Notes: generated by a model not told the origin, from the letters alone. Shown: positions 48,710 to 59,933, counted from the first letter of the stretch. The stretch is DNA of 64,000 nt from Pseudomonas sp. RIT-PI-AD (GCF_025642785.1 NZ_JANZKU010000008.1:1-64000), one strand, 5' to 3'. Numbers and translations are program-made.

Positions 48710-48742
48710 CTGTAAGCGCCTTGCAGCGATCCCGCCAGAGGT

Positions 48743-49384
48743 CTAGTCCTCCGGCCGCTCGCGCTTGGGCAGGTAGGGCGGCAGGTACAGCGCGAGGTAG
48801 GCATCGAACACCCGCATACCCTCCTCGGCGAAGCGCGGGACGATGTCGCCGTACTGCTGCACCGAACGGGCGTAGACCCGGTCGCCCAGCTCCATGGCCA
48901 GGGCGAACACGTCGAGGTCGTCGGGCAGCGGCGGCAGCGGGAAGTGGCGGGCGAACAGGTCGCGCATCAGGCGACCCAGTTCGAGGTCGTGCTGGCGGTC
49001 GGCCTGGGTCACCTCGGCGAGCCCGTGCTGGGCGAGGATCAGTTGCCGCGCGGCGCTGTCGGCGGCGTAGACCGCCAGCATGCGTTCCTCGACGATCCGC
49101 GCCAGGTCGCGCCAGTCCTCGAGGGCGTCGTGTTCCACAGGCTCCTCGAGGCAGCCGCGGAAGGCCGCGTGCACCTCGGCGGTGAGCGCCTGGAGTACCG
49201 CGCCGACGTTGGCGAAGAAGTGATAGACCGACGACGGCGGCATGCCGGCGAGATCGGCCATGGCGTAGATCGACAGGCCGGACATGCCGTGCCGGGCGAG
49301 CAGCAGGCGGGCCGCATCGAGGATCGCGGCGATCCGTGTCTGGCTGCTCGGGCGGGGTTTGCGAACGGTGGCGGCACGCGACAT
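48743..49384 (-). CDS. aguR: TetR-family repressor AguR
   Basis: The 213-residue regulator has an N-terminal TetR HTH (SIYAMADLAGMPPSSVYHFFANV, about 37-59) and a helical effector domain. AguR represses aguBA and is released by agmatine or N-carbamoylputrescine in P. aeruginosa. Position, orientation and size agree with that gene. The ATG at 49384 gives the normal N-terminus. Confidence 0.92.
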   Translation of the reverse strand: MSRAATVRKPRPSSQTRIAAILDAARLLLARHGMSGLSIYAMADLAGMPPSSVYHFFANVGAVLQALTAEVHAAFRGCLEEPVEHDALEDWRDLARIVEERMLAVYAADSAARQLILAQHGLAEVTQADRQHDLELGRLMRDLFARHFPLPPLPDDLDVFALAMELGDRVYARSVQQYGDIVPRFAEEGMRVFDAYLALYLPPYLPKRERPED

Positions 49385-49642
49385 GTAGATCTCCTGGGCA
49401 TCGCACGCTATTGGACGCCAGCCGGCTCGCCCGCTGCAAGCCTTCGGTCGCAGGGCTTGTGAGGTGGAACACGGACTCGGGGTGCGCGTGCATGGGCCGA
49501 CAGGCGCGCCGGGCACCCAAGGAGACCACGGGCACGTTGTCCGCAGGCCGTCGTGGCGGAGGGCGTGGCGATTCAGCGAAGAAGGCGTTTCGCGCAGGCG
49601 TCGAGGCGAATGGCGGGCGCAGGGCCGGGGTCGCGATGCGGC

Positions 49643-49670
49643 CGCCACCGGCCCGCGAAGGCCGGTGGCG
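49643..49670 (-). terminator. Strong hairpin after spuI
   Basis: CGCCACCGGCC (49643-49653) and GGCCGGTGGCG (49660-49670) form a perfect 11-base stem with a 6-base loop, seven bases after the leftward spuI stop. No T-run follows on the minus strand. Confidence 0.55.
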
Positions 49671-49676
49671 AAAGCG

Positions 49677-51053
49677 TCAGACGGTGTGCAAGTACCAGTT
49701 GTACTCGAGGTCGGAGATCGAGTGCTCGAACTCCTCCAGCTCGCTTTCCTTGCAGGCGACGAAGATGTCGATGTACTTGGGGTCGATGTAGCGGGCGAGG
49801 ATCTCGCTGTCGTCCAGCTCGCGCAGGGCATCGCGCAGGTTGTTCGGCAGGCTCTGCTCGTTCTGCTCGTAGGAGTTGCCTTCCACCGGCTCGTTCGGCT
49901 CGACCTGGTTGGTCAGGCCGTGGTGCACACCCGCCAGCACCGCCGCGAGCAGCAGGTAGGGATTGGCGTCGGCCCCGGCGACGCGGTGCTCGATGCGCAC
50001 CGCGTCGGACGAGCCGGTCGGCACGCGCAGCGCCACGGTGCGGTTATCCAGGCCCCAGCAGGGCGAGTTCGGCACGTAGAACTGGGCGCCGAAACGTCGG
50101 TACGAGTTGACGTTGGGGCAGAGGAAGGCCATCGACGCGGGAAGGGTCTCCAGCACACCGCCGATCGCGTGACGCAATGCGGCGTTCTGCTCGGGGTCCT
50201 CGCAAGCGAAGATGTTCTTGCCGTGCTTGTCGAGCAGCGAGATGTGCACGTGCAAGCCATTGCCGGCCTGGCCCGGGTAGGGCTTGGCCATGAAGGTGGT
50301 GTCCATCTCGTGGTCGTAGGCGATGTTCTTCACCAGACGCTTGAGCAGCACCGCGTAGTCGCAGGCCTTGAGCGGGTCGGCGACGTGGTGCAGGTTCACC
50401 TCGAACTGTGCCGGGGCGCTTTCCTTGACGATGGCGTCGGCTGGGATGCCCTGGACCTTGGCCCCTTCGAGGATGTCCTGCAGGCAATCGGAGTACTCGT
50501 CGAGGTCGTCGATCAGGTAGACCTGGGTCGACTGCGGGCGCTTGCCGGAGATCGGCGACCGCGGCGGTTGCGGGCGGCCATTCACGTTCTCCTGGTCGAT
50601 CAGGTAGAACTCCAGCTCGAAGGCGGCGCAGATGGTCAGGCCCAGCTCGTCGAACTTGCTCACCACTTGCCGCAGCACTTCCCGGGGATCGGCGAAGAAC
50701 GGCTCGCCTTCCAGCTCGTGCATGGTCATCAGCAGTTGCGCGGTGGGGCGCTTCTGCCAGGGCTCGTCGCAGAGGGTATTGGGAATGGGGTAGCAGATGC
50801 GATCGGCGTCGCCGATGTCCAGGCCGAGGCCGGTGCTTTCTACCGTGGAACCGTTGATGTCGAGGGCGAATAAGGAGGCGGGGAGGTTGATGCCTCGTTC
50901 GTACACTTTGTGGAGGCTGGCGCGTTCGATGCGCTTGCCCCTCACGACTCCGTTCATATCCGCGATCAGGAGGTCTATGAACTGGACCTCAGGATGTTTC
51001 TTGAGGAACTCGTTAGCTTCATTGAGCTGAACGGCACGCAGGGGTACCGACAT
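49677..51053 (-). CDS. spuI: Gamma-glutamylpolyamine synthetase (glutamine synthetase-like) SpuI
   Basis: The 458-residue glutamine-synthetase-fold enzyme attaches glutamate to putrescine or another polyamine using ATP, starting the gamma-glutamylation route. Typical blocks are FIDLLIADMNGVVRGKRI near the N-terminus, FELEFYLID, the HVHISL His block, PNVNSYRRFG and RIEHRVAGADANPYLLLAAVLAG. It is divergent from spuA across a 367-base control region and about 31% to 40% similar in layout to spuB by eye. Ornithine or a diamine as substrate is uncertain. Confidence 0.93.
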   Translation of the reverse strand: MSVPLRAVQLNEANEFLKKHPEVQFIDLLIADMNGVVRGKRIERASLHKVYERGINLPASLFALDINGSTVESTGLGLDIGDADRICYPIPNTLCDEPWQKRPTAQLLMTMHELEGEPFFADPREVLRQVVSKFDELGLTICAAFELEFYLIDQENVNGRPQPPRSPISGKRPQSTQVYLIDDLDEYSDCLQDILEGAKVQGIPADAIVKESAPAQFEVNLHHVADPLKACDYAVLLKRLVKNIAYDHEMDTTFMAKPYPGQAGNGLHVHISLLDKHGKNIFACEDPEQNAALRHAIGGVLETLPASMAFLCPNVNSYRRFGAQFYVPNSPCWGLDNRTVALRVPTGSSDAVRIEHRVAGADANPYLLLAAVLAGVHHGLTNQVEPNEPVEGNSYEQNEQSLPNNLRDALRELDDSEILARYIDPKYIDIFVACKESELEEFEHSISDLEYNWYLHTV

Positions 51054-51420
51054 GATGCAACACCTATTTTGTTAAAAATATCAATCACGCGCTGATTGAG
51101 GTATGAGTCAATCTTAATCGTTTATGGATGTCAATAGCGCTCCCTTTTGCCCTAAAAAGAGGCCTGGAGGCCGTTTTTGGGGCGTTTTCGAGCCTTTGTA
51201 TCCCTCGCCAAACCGCTGGCGACGGGGTGCTCAGTGGGGTGTGTTCGATTTTTTACAGCCCTATTGTGTAAAAAAATGAACAAGGCTAAGCTCGGTCGCA
51301 CCTTGTGGGCAGTTGCGAAACGTCACGAGCGCGCCAGGCGGACCGGTCATTCGATACCGTCGGCCGAGCGCAGTCGCTTTGCTGCCGCTTCACCCATAAC
51401 AGCAATAATACGGGTGTCCC
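51054..51420. promoter_or_regulatory. Divergent control region between spuI and spuA
   Basis: The 367-base A/T-richer region holds two structures. A hairpin AAAAAGAGGCC-TGGA-GGCCGTTTTT spans about 51155-51177. A perfect 9-base inverted repeat, TTTTTTACA (51249-51257) and TGTAAAAAA (51267-51275), is separated by 9 bases. The first could be an attenuator in either direction; the second has the size of an operator. No gene is supported inside. Confidence 0.5.
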
Positions 51421-52173
51421 ATGTCTCGCCTGCCGTTGATCGGCGTGATCGCCTGCACCAAGCGGATCGGTCTGCATCCTTACCATATCGCCGGCGACAA
51501 GTATGTCCGCGCGGTGGCCGAAGCCGCTGGCGGGCTGCCCCTGATCGTACCGGCACTGGGTGCGGACATCGACCCCGCCGCGCTTCTCGAGGTCTTCGAC
51601 GGCCTGCTCTTCCCCGGCTCGCCCTCCAACGTGGAACCCCATCATTACCAAGGGCCGGCCAGCGCACCGGACACGCTCCACGATCCCGCCCGCGACGCCA
51701 CCAGCCTGCCGCTGCTGCGGGCGGCGCTGGCGGCGGGCGTGCCGCTGTTGGGCATCTGCCGCGGTTTCCAGGAAATGAACGTGGCCCTCGGCGGCAGCCT
51801 GCATCAGAAGGTGCATGAGGTCGCGGGGCTGATGGATCATCGCGAGCCGGCCGAGCAGCCCCTGGACGTACAATACGGGCCGCGCCATCGGCTGCGGGTG
51901 CAGCCCGGCGGAGTGTTCGCCCGCCTCGGCCTGCCGGAAACCTTCGAAGTCAACTCCATCCATGGCCAGGGCATCGAGCGGCTGGCCCCGGGCCTGCGGG
52001 TGGAGGCCCTGGCGCCCGACGGGCTGATCGAGGCCTTCTCCGTCGAAGGGGCACAGAGCTTCGCCGTGGGCGTGCAGTGGCACCCCGAGTGGCAAGTGAG
52101 CGCCAACCCGAATTATCTCGCGCTCTTCCAGGCCTTTGGTGAGGCTTGCAGGAAGAGGGCGGGGCAACGTTGA
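51421..52173 (+). CDS. spuA: Gamma-glutamyl-GABA hydrolase SpuA
   Basis: The 250-residue class I glutamine-amidotransferase-like hydrolase releases GABA and glutamate from gamma-glutamyl-GABA, the last step of the route. The triad is C113 (GICRGFQEMN), His221 and Glu223 (HPEW). It is the PuuD type. It begins the rightward spuABCDEFGH cluster and is divergent from spuI. The ribosome site is weak. Confidence 0.95.
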   Translation: MSRLPLIGVIACTKRIGLHPYHIAGDKYVRAVAEAAGGLPLIVPALGADIDPAALLEVFDGLLFPGSPSNVEPHHYQGPASAPDTLHDPARDATSLPLLRAALAAGVPLLGICRGFQEMNVALGGSLHQKVHEVAGLMDHREPAEQPLDVQYGPRHRLRVQPGGVFARLGLPETFEVNSIHGQGIERLAPGLRVEALAPDGLIEAFSVEGAQSFAVGVQWHPEWQVSANPNYLALFQAFGEACRKRAGQR

Positions 52174-52207
52174 ACCGGCCCGGCCGGTTCTCAATCCCGA
52201 GGTCTTT

Positions 52208-53566
52208 ATGACTACCAAGCTCGACCGGCTGACCAGCTGGCTGAAAGAACGCAAAATCACCGAAGTTGAATGCTTGATCACCGATCTTACCGGTATCGCC
52301 CGCGGCAAGATCTCGCCGACCAACAAGTTCCTCGACGAGAAGGGCATGCGCCTTCCCGAGAGCGTGCTGTTGCAGACGGTCACCGGCGACTACGTCGAGG
52401 ACGACATCTATTACGAGCTGCTGGACCCGGCGGACATCGACATGTTCTGCCGCCCGGACGAGAGCGCCGTGTACCTGGTGCCCTGGGCCATCGAGCCCAC
52501 CGCCCTGGTCATCCATGACACCTTCGACAAGATGGGCAACCCCATCGAACTGTCCCCGCGCAACATCCTCAAGAAGGTGCTGAAGCTGTACGCCGAGCGC
52601 GGCTGGCAGCCCATCGTCGCGCCGGAGATGGAGTTCTACCTGACCAAACGCTGCGAAGATCCCGACCTGCCCTTGCAGGTGCCGCTGGGCCGCTCGGGAC
52701 GTCCGGAAACCGGGCGCCAGTCCTTCTCCATCGACGCGGCCAACGAATTCGACCCGCTGTTCGAGGACATGTACGACTGGTGCGAGGCCCAGGAGCTGGA
52801 CCTGGATACGCTGATCCACGAGGAAGGCCCGGCGCAGATGGAGATCAACTTCCGTCACGGCGACGCCCTGCACCTGGCCGACCAGATCACCGTGTTCAAG
52901 CGCACCATGCGCGAGGCGGCGCTCAAGCACAACGTGGCGGCCACCTTCATGGCCAAGCCGATCACCGACGAGCCGGGCAGCGCCATGCACCTGCACCAGA
53001 GCGTGATCGACATCAAGAGCGGCAAGAACATCTTCTCCAACGAAGATGGCTCCATGAGCGAGCTGTTCCTGCACCACATCGGCGGCCTGCAGAAATTCAT
53101 CCCCGAGTTGCTGCCGCTGTTCGCGCCCAACGTCAACTCGTTCCGCCGCTTCCTGCCGGACACCTCGGCCCCGGTCAACGTCGAGTGGGGCGAGGAGAAC
53201 CGTACCGTCGGCCTGCGGGTGCCGGACGCGACGCCGCAGAACCGGCGCGTGGAGAACCGCCTCGCCGGCGCCGACGCCAACCCTTACCTGGCGATCGCCG
53301 CCAGCCTGCTCTGCGGCTACATCGGCATGACCGAAGGCATCAAGCCCAGCGCCCCGGTAAAAGGTCGCGGTTATGAACGACGCAACCTGCGCCTGCCTCT
53401 TACCATCGAGGACGCCCTGGAGCGGCTGGAGAACTGCAAGCCGCTGGAGAAATACCTCGGCGCCAAGTTCATCAGCGGCTATGTCGCGGTGAAGCGCGCC
53501 GAGCATGAAAACTACAACCGGGTCATCAGTTCCTGGGAGCGCGAGTTCCTGTTGTTCTCTGTCTGA
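52208..53566 (+). CDS. spuB: Gamma-glutamylpolyamine synthetase SpuB
   Basis: The 452-residue glutamine-synthetase-like enzyme ligates glutamate to a polyamine. Key blocks: ECLITDLTGIARGKISPTNKF, APEMEFYL, EINFRHGDAL, MHLHQSV, NSFRRF and RVENRLAGADANPYLAIAASL. It lies 34 bases after spuA. Its paralogue SpuI lies to the left; together they cover different polyamines in P. aeruginosa. Confidence 0.95.
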   Translation: MTTKLDRLTSWLKERKITEVECLITDLTGIARGKISPTNKFLDEKGMRLPESVLLQTVTGDYVEDDIYYELLDPADIDMFCRPDESAVYLVPWAIEPTALVIHDTFDKMGNPIELSPRNILKKVLKLYAERGWQPIVAPEMEFYLTKRCEDPDLPLQVPLGRSGRPETGRQSFSIDAANEFDPLFEDMYDWCEAQELDLDTLIHEEGPAQMEINFRHGDALHLADQITVFKRTMREAALKHNVAATFMAKPITDEPGSAMHLHQSVIDIKSGKNIFSNEDGSMSELFLHHIGGLQKFIPELLPLFAPNVNSFRRFLPDTSAPVNVEWGEENRTVGLRVPDATPQNRRVENRLAGADANPYLAIAASLLCGYIGMTEGIKPSAPVKGRGYERRNLRLPLTIEDALERLENCKPLEKYLGAKFISGYVAVKRAEHENYNRVISSWEREFLLFSV

Positions 53567-53675
53567 CCCGAACCCCGGACAGCGGGACCCGCCGCCGGCC
53601 TGCACGGCCCGGCGGGACCCGCCCCACCTACAGTTCCGGCTCGCTCCGCCGAGCCCGTTTGCAGGAGATATGGAT

Positions 53676-55049
53676 ATGAATGCCCCATCGAAAAGCGCGC
53701 AGACCCTGAAATGGCAGGCCCTCAGCCGCGACCATCACCTGGCGCCCTTCAGCGACTACAAGCAGTTGGGGGAGAACGGCCCGCGGATCATCACCAAGGC
53801 CGAAGGCGTCTACCTGTGGGACAGCGAGGGCCACAAGATCCTCGACGGCATGGCCGGCCTCTGGTGCGTCGCGGTCGGCTACGGTCGCGAGGAACTGGTC
53901 CAGGCGGCCAGCAAGCAGATGCGCGAGCTGCCCTTCTACAACACCTTCTTCCAGACCGCCCACCCGCCGGTGCTGGAACTGGCCCAGGCGATTTCCGAGC
54001 TGGCCCCGGAGGGCATGAACCACGTGTTCTTCACCGGTTCCGGCTCCGAGGGCAACGACACCATGCTGCGCCTGGTGCGCCATTACTGGGCACTCAAGGG
54101 CAAGCCGGAGAAGAAGGTCATCATCGGTCGCCTCAATGGCTACCACGGCTCCACCGTGGCCGGCGCCAGCCTCGGCGGCATGAAGGCCATGCATGAGCAG
54201 GGCGACCTGCCGATCCCGGGCATCGTGCACATTGCCCAGCCCTACTGGTTCGGCGAGGGCGGCGACATGACCCCGGAAGCCTTCGGCATCTGGGCCGCCG
54301 AGGAGCTGGAGAAGAAAATCCTCGAGGTCGGCCAGGACAAGGTCGCGGCCTTCATCGCCGAACCGATCCAGGGTGCTGGCGGGGTGATCGTGCCGCCGGA
54401 CAGCTACTGGCCGAAGGTTCGCGAAATCCTCGCCAAGTACGAGATCCTGTTCGTCGCCGACGAGGTGATCTGCGGCTTCGGGCGCACCGGCGAATGGTTC
54501 GGCAGCGACTACTACGGCAACAAGCCCGACTTGATGACCATCGCCAAGGGGCTCACTTCCGGCTACATCCCCATGGGGGGCCTGATCGTCAGCGACGAAG
54601 TCTTCGAGACGGTCAACGCCGGCGGCGACTTCAACCACGGCTTCACCTACTCCGGGCACCCGGTGGCGGCGGCGGTGGGCTTGGAGAACATCCGCATCCT
54701 GCGCGAGGAGAAGATCCTCGAGAAGGTCCGGGAGGAAACGGCACCCTATTTGCAAAAGCGTCTGCGCGAGCTGGCCGACCACCCGCTGGTGGGCGAAGTG
54801 CGTGGCGTGGGCATGCTCGGTGCCATCGAATTGGTGAAGGACAAGGCCACTCGCGCGCGTTTCCCCGGCGAGGTGTCGGCGGGCATGGTCTGCCGCGGGC
54901 ACTGCTTCGAGAACGGCCTGATCATGCGCGCCGTGGGCGACACCATGATCATTTCGCCGGCGCTGGTGATCAGCAAGGAAGAGATCGACGAGTTGGTGAC
55001 CAAGGCGCGTCTCTGCCTCGACCTCACCGCCCGCGATATCCTGGGCTAG
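53676..55049 (+). CDS. spuC: Polyamine aminotransferase SpuC
   Basis: The 457-residue class III PLP aminotransferase moves the amino group of putrescine (and other diamines) to pyruvate. The PLP lysine is K291 (TIAKGLTSG) with D262 (VADEVICGFGRTG) holding the pyridine nitrogen. AGGAG is eight bases before ATG 53676, which is preferred to ATG 53670. It lies 109 bases after spuB. Confidence 0.96.
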   Translation: MNAPSKSAQTLKWQALSRDHHLAPFSDYKQLGENGPRIITKAEGVYLWDSEGHKILDGMAGLWCVAVGYGREELVQAASKQMRELPFYNTFFQTAHPPVLELAQAISELAPEGMNHVFFTGSGSEGNDTMLRLVRHYWALKGKPEKKVIIGRLNGYHGSTVAGASLGGMKAMHEQGDLPIPGIVHIAQPYWFGEGGDMTPEAFGIWAAEELEKKILEVGQDKVAAFIAEPIQGAGGVIVPPDSYWPKVREILAKYEILFVADEVICGFGRTGEWFGSDYYGNKPDLMTIAKGLTSGYIPMGGLIVSDEVFETVNAGGDFNHGFTYSGHPVAAAVGLENIRILREEKILEKVREETAPYLQKRLRELADHPLVGEVRGVGMLGAIELVKDKATRARFPGEVSAGMVCRGHCFENGLIMRAVGDTMIISPALVISKEEIDELVTKARLCLDLTARDILG

Positions 55050-55073
55050 GGCCCTCGGCCGGGACGGCGCGAC

Positions 55074-55094
55074 CCGTCCGGCACCGCCGGACGG
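55074..55094 (+). terminator. Hairpin in the spuC-spuD gap
   Basis: CCGTCCGGC (55074-55082), loop ACC, GCCGGACGG (55086-55094): a perfect 9-base stem 25 bases after the spuC stop. It may partly end or process the catabolic transcript before the transporter genes. Confidence 0.5.
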
Positions 55095-55346
55095 TTGTAA
55101 ATACGCCCCGGTCCTTGCCAGACTGCGCCAGTGCGTTGGCCAGGCTCACCCGGCGGTGACGCGAGGGAATCGAAAGGCCCGCGGCGCGGGAGCGCGCCGC
55201 TCGCGAGGGACGGATGGGAGTCCGCCCTTCGGCGGGAACCGGAACGGCTCGTCCGTGCCGGCCGCCCGGAATGTCCGCGGGTCCGCCCGCGGCCTTCCCC
55301 GGCACGACGCCACCCCGGATACATCGACAACAACGGAGCTACCCGC

Positions 55347-56447
55347 ATGATCAAGACCTTCGGCAAGACCCTGCTCGCCGCGACACTGGCGAGTACCCTC
55401 GTCGGCCTGGCCCAGGCCGACGACAACGTGCTGCACGTCTACAACTGGTCCGATTACATCGCCCCGGACACCCTGGAGAAATTCCAGAAAGAGACCGGCA
55501 TCAAGGTGGTCTACGACGTCTACGACAGCAACGAAGTGCTCGAGGCCAAGCTGCTCGCCGGCAAGTCCGGGTACGACGTGGTGGTGCCTTCCAACTCCTT
55601 CCTCGCCAAGCAGATCAAGGCCGGCGTCTATCAGCCGCTGGACAAGTCCAAGCTGCCGAACTGGAGCAACCTGAACAAGGACCTGCTGAAGACCCTGGAG
55701 GTCAGCGACCCGGGCAACCAGTACGCCTTCCCCTACATGTGGGGCACCATCGGCATCGGCTACAACCCGGAGAAGGTCAAGGCCGCCCTTGGCGCCGACG
55801 CCCCGGTGGACTCCTGGGACCTGGTGTTCAAGCCGGAAAACATCGAGAAGCTGAAGTCCTGCGGCGTGGCCTTCCTCGACTCGCCCACCGAGATCATCCC
55901 CGCCGGCCTGCACTACCTGGGCTTCAAGAGCGACAGCGACAAGAGCGATGAGCTGAACAAGGCCGAAGCGCTGTTCCTGAAGATCCGCCCGAGCGTGACC
56001 TACTTCCATTCCTCGAAGTACATCGGCGACCTGGCCAACGGCAACATCTGCGTGGCGATCGGCTATTCCGGCGACATCTACCAGGCCAAGTCCCGCGCCG
56101 AGGAAGCCAAGAATGGCGTGACCGTGAAGTACAACATTCCCAAGGAAGGCGCCGGCAGCTTCTTCGACATGGTCGCCATTCCGAAGGACGCCGAGAACGT
56201 CGAGGGCGCCCATGCCTTCCTCAACTTCCTGATGAAGCCCGAGGTCATGGCGTCGATCACCAACGTCGTGCAGTTCCCCAACGGCAACGCCGCGGCCACC
56301 CCGCTGGTGGACGAAGCGATCCGCACCGACGCCGGGATCTACCCGAGCGACAGCGTGATGAAGGCGCTCTACACCTTCCCCGACCTGCCGGCCAAGGTGC
56401 AGCGCACCATGACCCGCAGCTGGACCAAGATCAAGTCCGGTAAATGA
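55347..56447 (+). CDS. spuD: Polyamine (putrescine) ABC transporter periplasmic binding protein SpuD
   Basis: The 366-residue precursor has a signal peptide ([20 protein letters not shown], cleavage before [14 protein letters not shown]) and the PotF/PotD pattern: [19 protein letters not shown], the GTIGIGYN and CGVAFLDSP blocks, and the end [23 protein letters not shown] shared with SpuE. SpuD prefers putrescine in P. aeruginosa. It lies 297 bases after spuC, a gap full of GC-rich hairpins. Confidence 0.95.
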   Translation: MIKTFGKTLLAATLASTLVGLAQADDNVLHVYNWSDYIAPDTLEKFQKETGIKVVYDVYDSNEVLEAKLLAGKSGYDVVVPSNSFLAKQIKAGVYQPLDKSKLPNWSNLNKDLLKTLEVSDPGNQYAFPYMWGTIGIGYNPEKVKAALGADAPVDSWDLVFKPENIEKLKSCGVAFLDSPTEIIPAGLHYLGFKSDSDKSDELNKAEALFLKIRPSVTYFHSSKYIGDLANGNICVAIGYSGDIYQAKSRAEEAKNGVTVKYNIPKEGAGSFFDMVAIPKDAENVEGAHAFLNFLMKPEVMASITNVVQFPNGNAAATPLVDEAIRTDAGIYPSDSVMKALYTFPDLPAKVQRTMTRSWTKIKSGK

Positions 56448-56516
56448 GTCGGCCATGGCGCGGCGGCGGCTCGGAAGCCGGCGCGCCATGCTGTCCCGCC
56501 GCCCGCTGGCCGGCGC

Positions 56517-56542
56517 GCATGCCGCGCCCGGGCGCGGCGTGC
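56517..56542 (+). repeat. GC-rich hairpin between spuD and spuE
   Basis: GCATGCCGCGCCC (56517-56529) and GGGCGCGGCGTGC (56530-56542) pair along 13 bases with a single G-T, as one nearly perfect palindrome. Another short palindrome follows. Such structure between binding-protein genes often protects upstream mRNA. Confidence 0.55.
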
Positions 56543-56567
56543 CTGCGCTAGCGCGGCACGGCCATAG

Positions 56568-57737
<1,170 letters not shown>

Positions 57738-57799
57738 TCGGGGCACCCGGCGGGTCGGCCGGTGCGCCGGCAGGGCGCCGCCCGCCCGGGCTGCTCGAA

Positions 57800-57844
57800 C
57801 GGACCGCGGTCCGCACTAAAAACGCGTCCGGCCATCGTGGCCGG
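57800..57844 (+). repeat. Two hairpins between spuE and spuF
   Basis: CGGACCGCGGTCCG (57800-57813) is a perfect 14-base palindrome. CCGGCCA (57828-57834), TCG, TGGCCGG (57838-57844) is a 7-base stem with a 3-base loop. Both lie in the 136-base gap and may reduce read-through into the transporter core genes. Confidence 0.5.
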
Positions 57845-57873
57845 GCAGCAAGAATCTTTGGGAGTGTGTGGTA

Positions 57874-59028
57874 ATGGCGATAGCCTCCGGTGCCTACAAG
57901 AAAGCCCTCGAGGGCGAACAGCAGCCGAAAGAGGTGCTGGTCAAGATCGATCGGGTGACCAAGCAGTTCGACGAGACGCTGGCGGTGGACGACGTGTCCC
58001 TGACCATCAACAAGGGCGAGATTTTCGCCTTGCTCGGCGGGTCCGGCTCGGGCAAGTCCACCCTGTTGCGGATGCTTGCCGGGTTCGAGCGGCCGAGTTC
58101 CGGGCGCATCTTCCTCGACGGCGTCGACATCACCCACATGCCGCCCTACGAGCGGCCGATCAACATGATGTTCCAGTCCTACGCGCTGTTCCCGCACATG
58201 AGCGTGGAACAGAACATCGCCTTCGGCCTGAAGCAGGATCGCCTGTCCAAGGCCGAGATCGATGCGCGGGTCGCCGAGATGCTCAAGCTGGTGCACATGA
58301 CCCAGTACGCGCGGCGCAAGCCGCACCAATTGTCCGGCGGGCAGCGGCAGCGGGTCGCCCTGGCGCGCTCCCTGGCCAAGCGGCCGAAGCTGCTGCTGCT
58401 CGACGAGCCCATGGGCGCGCTGGACAAGAAGCTGCGCTCGCAGATGCAACTGGAGCTGGTGGAAATCATCGAGCGGGTCGGCGTGACCTGCGTGATGGTG
58501 ACCCACGACCAGGAAGAGGCCATGACCATGGCCCAGCGCATCGCGATCATGCACCTGGGCTGCATCGAGCAGATCGGCAGCCCGGTGGACATCTACGAGA
58601 CTCCGATCAGCCGGCAGGTCTGCGAATTCATCGGCAACGTCAACCTGTTCGACGGGCAGATCATCGACGACGGCGCCGCCCACGCGGTGATCGCCTGTCC
58701 GCAACTGGACAAGCCGATCTACATCGGCCACGGCATCAGCACCCGCGCCCAGGACACCCACGTCACCTACGCGCTGCGCCCGGAAAAGCTGCTGATGGGC
58801 ACCCAGTTGCCGGATGACCACGAGCACCCGGAATACAACTGGTCGCGCGGCACGGTGCACGACATCGCCTACCTGGGCGGGCATTCGGTGTACTACATCA
58901 AGCTCGCCTCCGGGCAGGTGGTGCAGGCCTTCATCGCCAACGCCGAGCGCCGCGGCAAGCGGCCGACCTGGGACGAGCCGGTGGTGGTGTACTGGGAAGA
59001 CGACAGCGGCGTGGTGTTGCAATCATGA
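57874..59028 (+). CDS. spuF: Polyamine ABC transporter ATP-binding protein SpuF
   Basis: The 384-residue ATPase has Walker A GGSGSGKST (55-63), signature LSGGQRQRV (153-161), Walker B LLLLDEPMGALD and a C-terminal TOBE-like domain (270-384). ATG 57874 is chosen nine bases after GGGAG; GTG 57868 would add two residues. The stop overlaps the spuG start by four bases (ATGA). Confidence 0.95.
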   Translation: MAIASGAYKKALEGEQQPKEVLVKIDRVTKQFDETLAVDDVSLTINKGEIFALLGGSGSGKSTLLRMLAGFERPSSGRIFLDGVDITHMPPYERPINMMFQSYALFPHMSVEQNIAFGLKQDRLSKAEIDARVAEMLKLVHMTQYARRKPHQLSGGQRQRVALARSLAKRPKLLLLDEPMGALDKKLRSQMQLELVEIIERVGVTCVMVTHDQEEAMTMAQRIAIMHLGCIEQIGSPVDIYETPISRQVCEFIGNVNLFDGQIIDDGAAHAVIACPQLDKPIYIGHGISTRAQDTHVTYALRPEKLLMGTQLPDDHEHPEYNWSRGTVHDIAYLGGHSVYYIKLASGQVVQAFIANAERRGKRPTWDEPVVVYWEDDSGVVLQS

Positions 59029-59933
59029 AGCTGCGCAGCCTGACAAAACGCCTGCCCAACGGCCGGCACGCGGTCATCGCGGTGCCGTTCTTCTGGCTGT
59101 TCCTGTTCTTCGTGCTGCCCTTCGCCATCGTGCTGAAGATCAGCTTCACCGAAGCCGACGTGGCGATCCCGCCCTACACGGAAATCTACACCTGGGCGGA
59201 AAACCAGCTGTCGATCGTGCTGAACCTCGGCAACTACCTGATGCTCACCGAGGATCAGCTCTACCTGGCGGCCTACCTCGGTTCGCTGAAGATGGCTTTC
59301 TTCAGCACCCTGATCTGCCTGCTGGTGGGGTACCCGATGGCCTATGCCATCGCCCGCGCCGACAAGGACGTGCAGACGGTCCTGCTGCTGCTGATCATGA
59401 TGCCGACCTGGACCGCGATCCTTATCCGCGTCTATGCCTGGATGGGCATCCTCAGCAACAACGGCCTGCTCAATGGCGTGCTGCAGGGCCTGGGGCTGAT
59501 CGACGCGCCATTGCAGATCCTCAACACCGACATCGCGGTGTACATCGGGGTGGTCTATTCCTACCTGCCGTTCATGGTCCTGCCGCTGTTCGCCAACCTG
59601 GTCAAGCACGACCTCAGCCTGCTGGAGGCGGCGTCCGACCTGGGCTCCAGCCACATCAACAATTTCTGGAAGATCACCGTTCCGCTGTCGAAGAACGGCA
59701 TCATCGCCGGCTGCATGCTGGTGTTCATCCCGGTGGTGGGCGAGTTCGTCATCCCCGAACTGCTCGGCGGGCCGGAGACGCTGATGATCGGCAAGGTGCT
59801 CTGGCAGGAGTTCTTCAACAACCGCGACTGGCCGGTGGCGTCCGCCCTGGCGGTGGTGATGCTGGTGATCCTGCTGATCCCGATCATCCTGTTCAACCGT
59901 AACCAAGCCAAGGAACTGGAGGGCAAGGTATGA
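59025..59933 (+). CDS. spuG: Polyamine ABC transporter permease SpuG
   Basis: The 302-residue PotB/PotH-type inner-membrane permease has about six membrane segments, the conserved DLGSSHINNFWKITVPLSKNGII cytoplasmic loop and the VPVVGEFVIPELLGG segment. Start and stop overlap spuF and spuH by four bases, so the three subunits are translated together. Confidence 0.95.
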   Translation: MKLRSLTKRLPNGRHAVIAVPFFWLFLFFVLPFAIVLKISFTEADVAIPPYTEIYTWAENQLSIVLNLGNYLMLTEDQLYLAAYLGSLKMAFFSTLICLLVGYPMAYAIARADKDVQTVLLLLIMMPTWTAILIRVYAWMGILSNNGLLNGVLQGLGLIDAPLQILNTDIAVYIGVVYSYLPFMVLPLFANLVKHDLSLLEAASDLGSSHINNFWKITVPLSKNGIIAGCMLVFIPVVGEFVIPELLGGPETLMIGKVLWQEFFNNRDWPVASALAVVMLVILLIPIILFNRNQAKELEGKV

